The translations under genes were made by a program, and so were the position numbers. From RGIG3159 sp045640565 (GTDB lineage: Bacteria > Bacillota > Clostridia > Oscillospirales > Oscillospiraceae), in assembly GCA_045640565.1 (NCBI GenBank), contig JAZUFG010000013.1, forward strand, positions 1 to 13,031: 13,031 nucleotides of DNA. The letters are read 5' to 3'. The notes beneath the pieces were generated by a model. The model had not been told where the DNA came from and made no database searches. It worked only from the letters and a program-made list of their open reading frames with translations. The first letter of the stretch is position 1. Every line of letters begins with the position of its first letter. This document shows, one piece after another, positions 1-5,298 of this stretch.

Positions 1-53
1 TATTGACATCTCCACTTTGTATGTTCTAAACTGTTTATGTCCTGATCTTTCAT
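1..53 (-). CDS. tnpA: IS200/IS605-family transposase TnpA, N-terminal 17 residues (cut by window edge)
   Basis: Translating the minus strand from the ATG at 53 gives MKDQDINSLEHTKWRCQ, after which the window ends. The SLEHTKWRCQ stretch is the very conserved beginning of IS200-type TnpA, which normally continues into a YHIVFxPKYRR motif. TnpA is a small (about 120-150 residue) HUH/Y1 transposase that cuts and rejoins single-stranded DNA at subterminal hairpins; its HUH motif and catalytic tyrosine lie outside this window. An AGAAGG ribosome binding site (62-67) sits 8 bases before the ATG and shares two bases with the stem of the leader hairpin at 66-115. That fits the family's low, structure-limited translation. 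The evidence is short but specific. Confidence 0.8.
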   Translation of the reverse strand, partial: MKDQDINSLEHTKWRCQ

Positions 54-65
54 TATTAGGACCTT

Positions 66-115
66 CTTGATATATTTTCGTTGGGTTGGCGAACCTCAAC
101 TTCAAATATATCAAG
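66..115 (-). promoter_or_regulatory. Leader stem-loop of the IS200-type element
   Basis: A perfect 12-bp outer stem (66-77 with 104-115) continues, after a small internal loop, into GTTG/CAAC and GGTT/AACC inner stems with a GGCG loop. On the minus strand it lies in the tnpA leader and its base touches the ribosome binding site (62-67), so it could hide it. On the plus strand it is followed by a T run (119-123), so it could also act as a terminator for transcription leaving the element in that direction. IS200 elements are known for leader structures that limit transposase expression; the role here is inferred. Confidence 0.65.
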
Positions 116-149
116 GAGTTTTTATTCTGTCCATAGCTAAAGCTTTTTG

Positions 150-170
150 ACCACTGGCAAAGCCAGTGGT
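150..170 (-). repeat. Subterminal hairpin of the IS200-type left end
   Basis: Perfect 9-bp inverted repeat (150-158 with 162-170) around an AAA loop on the plus strand (TTT on the minus strand). It lies about 100 bp upstream of the tnpA start and outside the leader stem-loop, which is where TnpA-recognised hairpins lie in this family. No T run follows it on either strand, so it is unlikely to be a terminator. Confidence 0.6.
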
Positions 171-187
171 TGCCATATGAAAGCTGA

Positions 188-220
188 AACGCCCCTGCGG
201 ATGATTACCGCAGGGGCGTT
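188..220 (-). terminator. Rho-independent terminator of the aminotransferase-aldolase operon
   Basis: A perfect 13-bp GC-rich inverted repeat (188-200 with 208-220) around a 7-base loop lies 20 bases after the stop codon of the aldolase gene. On the minus strand the stem ends in GTT and is followed by TCAGCTTTC, a weak and interrupted T tract. The stem is strong, so termination is likely though possibly incomplete. Confidence 0.75.
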
Positions 221-240
221 CCCAACAGACGGGGCAGGAA

Positions 241-915
241 TTATGCTTCCTCCGTGATACCCAGGGCGTCAAAGGTTTTTTGGTAGCCGTAGATATCAAA
301 AAGGTCCTCGCCCTTCTGCAAGCGCTCCATGACGCCTGCTTCCTTGGCTGTTCTTGCCTCCGAGGCTTTTAAGGCTTCTTCGGCCTTCTCAAAGGGAATG
401 ACTACAACACCGTCCGCGTCTCCCAGGACAATATCCCCCGGGTTCACCAGCACGCCGCCGACTACGACCGGGTGATTGATATTCCCCTTGCAGGCTTTGG
501 AGGTACCGGAGACGCTGATGCCCCTGGAAAAAACGGGGAAATTCCTCTCCGCCAGAGCCTCTGTATCCCGGACACCGCAGCTGAGCACCAGGCCCCGGAT
601 GCCGTGGGCCTGGCAGTTCACTGCCAAAACCTCTCCGAAAGGCCCGTTATCAATGATATTCCCCATATCCGCCACGATGACATCTCCGGGTTCCGCCATG
701 CTGACAGCTTTGATCAGCATGATGTTGTCGCCGGCGTGGCACTTGACCGTCAGCGCCCTTCCGCAAAGTTTCATATTTTCCCGAATGGGACGAACCTCAT
801 GGTTCATCGCTCCGATCTGGCCCATGGCCTCATGGACCGTGGCAGCATCCTGCCGGGCCAAGCCCTCCAACAGCTCATCGGAAATTCTTTTTCTTGTCTT
901 GATAATATCCGGCAT
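241..915 (-). CDS. RraA / HMG-CHA aldolase family protein
   Basis: 224 residues. The family contains divalent-metal class II aldolases that split 4-hydroxy-4-methyl-2-oxoglutarate (HMG) or 4-carboxy-4-hydroxy-2-oxoadipate to pyruvate and a second keto acid, often with oxaloacetate decarboxylase activity; RraA proper instead binds RNase E. Visible family marks are GPFGEVLA (91-98), the CGVRDTE segment (113-119) holding the expected substrate-binding arginine and metal-binding aspartate (R116, D117), and GDADGVVVIP (165-174). Because the RD pair is kept, I favour an enzyme over a pure RNase E regulator. The ATG at 915 is preferred over the in-frame GTG at 924, since AAGGTGG lies five bases before it; that site overlaps the stop of the upstream aminotransferase, so the two genes are probably translationally coupled. 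The substrate is unknown. Confidence 0.85.
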   Translation of the reverse strand: MPDIIKTRKRISDELLEGLARQDAATVHEAMGQIGAMNHEVRPIRENMKLCGRALTVKCHAGDNIMLIKAVSMAEPGDVIVADMGNIIDNGPFGEVLAVNCQAHGIRGLVLSCGVRDTEALAERNFPVFSRGISVSGTSKACKGNINHPVVVGGVLVNPGDIVLGDADGVVVIPFEKAEEALKASEARTAKEAGVMERLQKGEDLFDIYGYQKTFDALGITEEA

Positions 916-926
916 AATAACCACCT

Positions 927-2096
927 TTACTGCTCCACAGCTTTCACGATCCGGCGGGCTGCTTCCAGAAGCGTCTTATCATCTGTTGCCAAAGAGAAAC
1001 GGATGCAGTCATCGCCGCCCTTGCCATAGGCAAAGCCAGGAACGCCGAGAACACCTGTCGTATCCAAAAGATAATCGCAGATTTCCGCGCCGCTCATGCC
1101 CTTATAATCAAACTTGACCCAAGCGTAGAAGGCGCCTTCCGGAACATGGACCTGGATGGCAGGGGATTGGGAGAGGATTTTGATGAACGCGTCTCTGCGA
1201 TTCTCAAAGGCAGATCGCTGCATTTCCACCTCTTCCGTGCAATCCAGGGCCACCGCAGCAGCTTCCTGCGCGAAGCCTGCAATACAGGTCATGGCATGCT
1301 GATAGAGCATGTTGATCTTATCCACAATCACCTTGGGTCCGGCAAGATAGCCGACACGCCAACCGGTCATGGCTGCGCACTTGGAAAGGCCGTTGATGGT
1401 AATGACCCGGTCTGCGATCTCCGGATTGGCCGCCAGAGAAATATGCTTGTTGCCGTCGAATACGATTTTCTCATAAATCTCATCGGAGATCACAAAGATA
1501 TCGTGCTTCTTTGCAAACTCTGCTACAATGGCTGCTTCCTTCTCGTTCAGCATTCTGCCGGTGGGGTTGTTGGGGGTGTTCAGGATCAAAAGACGCGTCT
1601 TTTCGCTGACACCGCTCTCCAAGAGTTCCATGGTGATTTCATGCTTTGTCTCAAAGGGAAGCTCCACGGAAACAGCCTTACCGCCGGCCGCCGTGATAAT
1701 GGCAGAATAGGAAACCCAGCAGGGATCCAGGACGATGGCTTCATCCCCCTGATTCAGCAATGTGCGGACTACCACATAGATGGCAAATTTAGCGCCGGGG
1801 GTGACCAGGATCTCATCCTCTGTGACCTGGATGCCATTTTCCTCCCGCAGTTTCTTTGCGATCCGCTTGCGAAGAACCGGCAGGCCTCTTCCGGCACAGT
1901 AGTGGGTGTTTCCCGCCCGCATCTGCTCCACGGCCTTTTCCACAACTGCCTTGGGCGTGTCAAAATTCGGTTCTCCAATGGTCAGGCTCAAAACTTCCTT
2001 GCCCTCTGCGGCCAGGCGTTTTGCCTTCTCACTGAAGACAATGGAAGCCGAAGGCTGCATGGCGTCAATATCTTTGTTGAAAAGAATTTCTTTCAT
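927..2096 (-). CDS. Pyridoxal-phosphate aminotransferase, class I (aspartate aminotransferase-like)
   Basis: 389 residues, full length for fold-type I, subfamily I-gamma aminotransferases, which move an amino group between an amino acid and a 2-oxo acid using PLP in the cytoplasm. Visible residues are NNPTG (176-180), the PLP-contacting D205 and Y208 in SDEIYEK, the Schiff-base lysine K239 in NGLSKCAAMTGWRVGY, and the carboxylate-binding arginine R366 near the C terminus. The ATG at 2096 is chosen because GGAGGG (2104-2109) precedes it by 7 bases; the longer in-frame start at 2147 would overlap the promoter. The gene leads a two-gene operon with the RraA-type aldolase. The substrate cannot be read from sequence: aspartate, glutamate, aromatic or branched amino acids are all possible, and the aldolase next door hints at a 4-hydroxylated glutamate-like compound. 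Confidence 0.9.
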   Translation of the reverse strand: MKEILFNKDIDAMQPSASIVFSEKAKRLAAEGKEVLSLTIGEPNFDTPKAVVEKAVEQMRAGNTHYCAGRGLPVLRKRIAKKLREENGIQVTEDEILVTPGAKFAIYVVVRTLLNQGDEAIVLDPCWVSYSAIITAAGGKAVSVELPFETKHEITMELLESGVSEKTRLLILNTPNNPTGRMLNEKEAAIVAEFAKKHDIFVISDEIYEKIVFDGNKHISLAANPEIADRVITINGLSKCAAMTGWRVGYLAGPKVIVDKINMLYQHAMTCIAGFAQEAAAVALDCTEEVEMQRSAFENRRDAFIKILSQSPAIQVHVPEGAFYAWVKFDYKGMSGAEICDYLLDTTGVLGVPGFAYGKGGDDCIRFSLATDDKTLLEAARRIVKAVEQ

Positions 2097-2129
2097 TCCG
2101 TGACCCTCCGTTTTTATGATTCTATCTTC

Positions 2130-2158
2130 ATTATAATAGCTTCCCAATTAAATGGCAA
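2130..2158 (-). promoter_or_regulatory. Sigma-A-type promoter for the aminotransferase-aldolase operon
   Basis: On the minus strand a TTGCCA -35 box (2153-2158, five of six consensus bases) is separated by exactly 17 bases from a perfect TATAAT -10 box (2130-2135). Transcription would begin near 2122-2124, giving a leader of roughly 25-30 bases before the ATG at 2096. Confidence 0.8.
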
Positions 2159-2171
2159 AGAGAAATTTTTC

Positions 2172-2186
2172 ATGAATAGTATTCAT
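2172..2186. promoter_or_regulatory. 15-bp perfect dyad upstream of the aminotransferase promoter (candidate operator)
   Basis: ATGAATA and TATTCAT flank one central base, 13 bases upstream of the -35 box at 2153-2158. That spacing suits an activator or an upstream-bound repressor. The half-sites (TGAAT/ATTCA) resemble ArgR-type boxes, but the gap is three bases rather than four, so I do not name the regulator. Confidence 0.35.
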
Positions 2187-2194
2187 TATTTTGC

Positions 2195-2222
2195 AAAAAC
2201 GGCCTCCGGAAACCGGAGGCCG
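2195..2222 (-). terminator. Strong Rho-independent terminator downstream of the HAD phosphatase
   Basis: A perfect 10-bp GC-rich stem (2200-2209 with 2213-2222) with a three-base loop is followed on the minus strand by GTTTTTGC. It lies 190 bases past the stop of the HAD gene and just upstream of the aminotransferase promoter, so it insulates the two transcripts. Confidence 0.85.
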
Positions 2223-2412
2223 AAATACAGGGGATATACACATAAAAAGAGAGAAAAAGAGAGGTATGGAAGAATTGCTCACTTGGCCGGGAGCTGGCAG
2301 CCGGTCCCTGTATGCCCGGATTCCCGCTCCTTACAGGCATTAGAATAACCCGGAATTATGAACAGAGCATGAGCAAGCGCTGAAAAATCTGCAAATTTTC
2401 TGTGAACACAGC
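2223..2412 (-). other. Gene-free spacer and long 3' untranslated region of the HAD gene
   Basis: 190 bases lie between the HAD stop codon and its terminator; with the terminator and promoter they make up the gene-free stretch 2097-2412. Most of it is AT-rich, but about 2285-2340 is GC-rich and holds possible pairings (CCTGTA with TACAGG, and ATGCC with GGCAT, which compete). A 25-codon plus-strand reading frame from about 2266 has no good ribosome binding site. It is either a long structured 3' end or a small RNA sharing the terminator at 2195-2222; I found no convincing promoter for the latter. Confidence 0.3.
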
Positions 2413-3237
2413 CTATGGAGCTAAAAGATAGCGGTCAATCGCCTCCGCGCAGCCATCGTGGTCATTATCCGCCACCAGCACATCCGCGAGGCCTTTTAAT
2501 TCCTCTGTGGAATTCCCCATGGCGATTCCCAGACCCGCCATTTGGATGGCTTCGTTATCGTTTTCCGAATCTCCCACGGCAATCGCTTCCGAAAGGGGAA
2601 TGCCCAAATATTCGCAGAGCTTCCGGAGCCCTTCCCCTTTATTGCAGGAAGGAACCGTGAATTCCAGGGTATATCTGTTGCCGAAGTTCATACTGACCGG
2701 AAGCATGGCCTTGCGGATTTTTGCCATGGCCCGCAGACGGGATTCTTTCCCGAAAAAGTGGAGCGCCAGCTTTTCCACAGGTTCGGGATTCTCCGCAAAG
2801 CGTTCCCGGAGGTCCGGTATTTCCGGAACCTGCAGCCGCTCATACATGGGGAGATATTCCAGCATACCGGCCTTCTCCAAATCCTCGGGGCGGAGACTGG
2901 AATACTTCATTTTTTCCAAATAAAACTGGGTGAGGTATTCTTCCGAGTCCGCCAAACGCAGGATCTCCAGAATCAAGCCCGGATCCAAACGGTCCCCCCG
3001 GAGCTGGCGCCAGGCCAGGACATCCCAGAGAGCTGCACCGTTATTGCAGATGGCATAGCGCATGCCGGGAAGTTCCTCCGGAAAGCCGCTGAGTTCTATC
3101 GGAGACCTGCCCGTACAGTAGGCTACTATTTTCCCCGTGGCCGCAGCCCGGGCGATAGCATCTTTTGTTCTCTCGCTGACCAGCTTCCGGCTGTTCAGAA
3201 GGGTGCGGTCCATATCAAACGCAATCAGTCGGTACAT
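2413..3237 (-). CDS. Cof-type HAD-IIB family phosphatase
   Basis: 274 residues, the normal size for Cof/YidA-type haloacid-dehalogenase phosphatases, Mg2+-dependent cytoplasmic enzymes that hydrolyse sugar phosphates or cofactors such as flavin or pyridoxal phosphate. All four HAD motifs are visible: FDMDRTLLNS with nucleophile D8 and acid-base D10, T42 in CTGR, K200 in PSCNKGEG, and the metal-binding GDSENDNE (222-229). The cap between about 85 and 185 is the alpha/beta type IIB module. An open frame runs upstream to 3480, but homology begins at the ATG at 3237, preceded by a weak GGGGAAAG site, and the extension would cover the promoter region. The gene has its own promoter and terminator and reads divergently from the ABC operon. 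The substrate is not predictable. Confidence 0.9.
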   Translation of the reverse strand: MYRLIAFDMDRTLLNSRKLVSERTKDAIARAAATGKIVAYCTGRSPIELSGFPEELPGMRYAICNNGAALWDVLAWRQLRGDRLDPGLILEILRLADSEEYLTQFYLEKMKYSSLRPEDLEKAGMLEYLPMYERLQVPEIPDLRERFAENPEPVEKLALHFFGKESRLRAMAKIRKAMLPVSMNFGNRYTLEFTVPSCNKGEGLRKLCEYLGIPLSEAIAVGDSENDNEAIQMAGLGIAMGNSTEELKGLADVLVADNDHDGCAEAIDRYLLAP

Positions 3238-3283
3238 GCTCTTTCCCCACAAAATCCAGACCCAAGGGCCTTCTTTTTTGCAA

Positions 3284-3312
3284 AGTATAGCCGATTTCAC
3301 CCCTCCCTTCAA
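3284..3312 (-). promoter_or_regulatory. Probable promoter of the HAD phosphatase gene
   Basis: On the minus strand TTGAAG (3307-3312, four of six consensus) and TATACT (3284-3289, five of six) are 17 bases apart. The predicted start near 3276-3278 gives a leader of about 40 bases before the ATG at 3237. Confidence 0.6.
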
Positions 3313-3345
3313 GCGAATTTTCAGCAATCTTTCAGTATCGGCGAT

Positions 3346-3351
3346 TATAAT
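3346..3351 (+). promoter_or_regulatory. Consensus -10 box for the ABC transporter operon
   Basis: A perfect TATAAT lies 58 bases before the ATPase start codon. No good -35 box is found at 16-18 bases upstream; the nearest candidate is TTTTCA (3318-3323) at a 22-base gap. The promoter may therefore need an activator. It overlaps the divergent control region of the HAD gene. Confidence 0.45.
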
Positions 3352-3363
3352 CCCTGCAGAAAG

Positions 3364-3383
3364 GTGCAAAAGGACTTTTGCAC
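3364..3383. promoter_or_regulatory. 20-bp dyad in the leader of the ABC operon
   Basis: Perfect 9-bp arms (GTGCAAAAG and CTTTTGCAC) flank two bases, placed between the -10 box (3346-3351) and the ribosome binding site (3393-3400). It starts about 13 bases after the -10 box, near the expected transcription start, which suits a repressor operator. A two-base loop is poor for an RNA hairpin, and no T run follows, so a DNA-binding site is more likely than a terminator. Confidence 0.45.
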
Positions 3384-3409
3384 AAAGATTTTGAAAGGGG
3401 ATATAGAGC

Positions 3410-4435
3410 TTGATTGAAGTCAAACACCTGACTAAGCGATATGGTGACCATACCGCCGTCTCGGACCTTTCTTTCACCATTGAAAAAGGCCAAATTTACG
3501 GATTCCTTGGGCCCAACGGCGCAGGAAAATCCACAACCATGAATATTATGACCGGCTGCCTGGCAGCAAGTTCCGGAGAGGTCACCATCGGCGGCCATGA
3601 TATTTTTGAGGAAGCCAAAGAAGCGAAACGCCTGATCGGCTATCTGCCGGAAATTCCTCCCGTCTATCCGGACCGGACTCCCCGGGAATATTTGACTTTC
3701 GTTGCCCGTGCCAAGGGCATTCCGGAAAAAGAGATCAAGGAGCAGGTTGAAAAGGCCATGCGAATCACTCAGATTACCGACTATGGCAACCGTTTGATCA
3801 AAAACCTCTCCAAAGGCTACCGCCAAAGAGTAGGCATTGCGCAAGCCGTGCTGGGTGACCCCGAAATCATCATTCTGGACGAACCCACTGTGGGTCTGGA
3901 CCCCCGGCAGATCATTGAGATCCGCACCCTGATCCAAAAACTGGGTGAAGAACACACCGTCATTCTCTCCAGCCACATTCTGGCTGAGGTACAGGCTGTC
4001 TGCACCACCGTCCTCATCATTGCCAAAGGCAAGCTGGTTGCCTGCGACTCTCCGGAAAATCTGGAAAAACTCTTTGCCGGCAGCACAAGCGTGGACCTGA
4101 CTGCAGAAGCTTCCGCAGAGGAAGTCAGAGAGATCCTCTCCCAGATCCCTCAGGTGGAATCCGTGGAAATCAAAAAAGAAGAGGCCGGCCGCTGCTCTGT
4201 CCAGATTGAAGCCGCCGCAGGCGCAGACGACAGCATTTGCCGCTTTATTTTCTTTGCTTTTGCCAGGGCCATGAAGCCCATTCTGCAAATGTCCATGGCG
4301 AAGGCCAGCCTGGAAGAGATCTTCATCGAGCTTACGGAAGGGCAGAAGGCCGAAGAGGCCGCGCAGGAATCCGCAGAGCAGCTTGAGGAAGCCCTTCAGG
4401 AAAATTCTGAAGAGAAGGAGGAAGAAAACGCATGA
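3410..4435 (+). CDS. ABC transporter ATP-binding protein (GldA/NatA-like)
   Basis: 341 residues; the nucleotide-binding subunit of an ABC-2 type exporter-like complex on the inner face of the membrane. Visible motifs are Walker A GPNGAGKS (34-41), a Q-loop region reading GYLPEIPPVYPDRT, signature LSKGY (133-137), Walker B IIILDEPT (153-160) and the switch histidine H189 in SSHILAE. After the roughly 220-residue core comes the accessory C-terminal domain typical of gliding-type ATPases, ending in an unusually acidic, Glu/Ala-rich tail (about 311-341). The start is TTG at 3410, supported by GAAAGGGG nine bases upstream and by homology from residue 2. It is the first of four genes joined by ATGA overlaps. 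The cargo is unknown; homologues are linked to gliding motility in Bacteroidota, which is not expected here. Confidence 0.93.
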   Translation: MIEVKHLTKRYGDHTAVSDLSFTIEKGQIYGFLGPNGAGKSTTMNIMTGCLAASSGEVTIGGHDIFEEAKEAKRLIGYLPEIPPVYPDRTPREYLTFVARAKGIPEKEIKEQVEKAMRITQITDYGNRLIKNLSKGYRQRVGIAQAVLGDPEIIILDEPTVGLDPRQIIEIRTLIQKLGEEHTVILSSHILAEVQAVCTTVLIIAKGKLVACDSPENLEKLFAGSTSVDLTAEASAEEVREILSQIPQVESVEIKKEEAGRCSVQIEAAAGADDSICRFIFFAFARAMKPILQMSMAKASLEEIFIELTEGQKAEEAAQESAEQLEEALQENSEEKEEENA

Positions 4436-5298
4436 GAGCAATTCTAAAGCATGAACTCAGCTCTTACTTTACCGGCCTGACCGCTTATGTTTTCGGCGCT
4501 TTTGTTCTCCTTTTCGCCGGTATTTACACCATGGTCTATAATCTCCGCGCCGGCTATGCCAATTTTGAATACGTGCTCGGCAGCATGACCTTCGTCTTCA
4601 TCATCATCGTTCCCATCCTCACCATGCGGGTGCTTTCCGAGGAACGGCGGCAGAAAACCGACACTCTGCTCTATTCCCTCCCCATTTCCACCACGGAAAT
4701 CATCCTCGGCAAATTCCTTGCCATGCTCCTGATCCTCCTGGTGCCCATGGTCATCATGTGCTTTTATCCCCTGATCTTAAAGGCCTTCGGGAATGTCTAT
4801 CTTCCCGCCGCCTATGCCTCCCTTTTGGCTTTCTTCCTGGTTGGTGCCGCTCTGCTTGCCATCGGCATGTTTATCTCCTCTCTGACGGAAAGCCAGGCCG
4901 TAGCTGCCGGTGCCTGTTTTATTGTCATGCTGATCAATTATTTCGGTTCCAGCCTGGCCAGCTATATTTCCGACTCAGCGCTCCCTTCCGTCATTGCCTT
5001 CTCTGTTCTTGTGATCGCTCTTGCGCTTCTGATCCGCTTCATGACCAAGAACGGCTTCACGGCAATTATCGTGGGCTGCGTTTTTGAAATTGCCCTGATT
5101 GCTCTCTATCTTTTCAAGAGCAGCATCTTTGAGGGTCTCTTCCCCAATATGATGAGCAAGATTTCCCTCTTTGACCGGCTCTATACCGTCATTAACGGCA
5201 TGCTGAAGATTCAGGACCTTGTCTATTTCCTGACTGTCACCGGAATCTTCCTCTTCCTCAGCGTGCAATCCTTTGAGAGAAAGAGGTGGAGCGAATGA
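4432..5298 (+). CDS. ABC-2 type permease (GldF-like)
   Basis: 288 residues, an integral membrane protein with about six to seven hydrophobic segments (approximately 15-36, 51-67, 95-116, 129-149, 157-177, 184-204, 209-228, 262-280). The stretch MRVLSEERRQKTDTLLYS (65-82), in which a conserved arginine and acidic pair follow the second segment and are followed by an LL, is the hallmark of GldF/NatB-type ABC-2 permeases. It would form the membrane channel for the ATPase encoded just upstream. Its ATG overlaps the ATPase stop (ATGA at 4432-4435) and its own stop overlaps the next start, indicating coupled translation. The transported substrate cannot be inferred. Confidence 0.92.
   Translation: MRAILKHELSSYFTGLTAYVFGAFVLLFAGIYTMVYNLRAGYANFEYVLGSMTFVFIIIVPILTMRVLSEERRQKTDTLLYSLPISTTEIILGKFLAMLLILLVPMVIMCFYPLILKAFGNVYLPAAYASLLAFFLVGAALLAIGMFISSLTESQAVAAGACFIVMLINYFGSSLASYISDSALPSVIAFSVLVIALALLIRFMTKNGFTAIIVGCVFEIALIALYLFKSSIFEGLFPNMMSKISLFDRLYTVINGMLKIQDLVYFLTVTGIFLFLSVQSFERKRWSE

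Larger units (their letters stand above)
1..175 (-). mobile_element. Left end of an IS200/IS605-family insertion sequence (partial)
   Basis: Three pieces lie in the order expected for an IS200-type left end read on the minus strand: a small perfect subterminal hairpin (150-170), a long leader stem-loop (66-115) and the start of the transposase (ATG at 53). IS200/IS605 elements have no terminal inverted repeats; TnpA recognises subterminal hairpins and moves single-stranded DNA. The outer boundary is not marked by any repeat, so the end near 175 is a guess; it should lie between the hairpin and the terminator that starts at 188. The body and right end are outside the window, so I cannot tell whether the element also carries tnpB. 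Confidence 0.75.

Noticed and set aside
2097..2147. Upstream start for the aminotransferase at 2147, adding 17 residues.
   Set aside because: It would overlap the -10 box at 2130-2135; the ATG at 2096 has a GGAGGG site at ideal distance and fits the family N terminus.
2266..2343. A 25-codon plus-strand reading frame in the spacer.
   Set aside because: No separate ribosome binding site or promoter, and low-complexity GC-rich composition; more likely structured non-coding DNA.
3238..3480. N-terminal extension of the HAD phosphatase by 81 residues.
   Set aside because: It would run through the promoter, the divergent control region and into the ABC ATPase gene; the HAD motif begins right after the ATG at 3237.
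3332..4441. Long minus-strand open frame (369 codons) opposite the ABC ATPase gene.
   Set aside because: It is the antisense shadow of a gene with complete ABC motifs and has Phe/Gly-rich, family-free composition.
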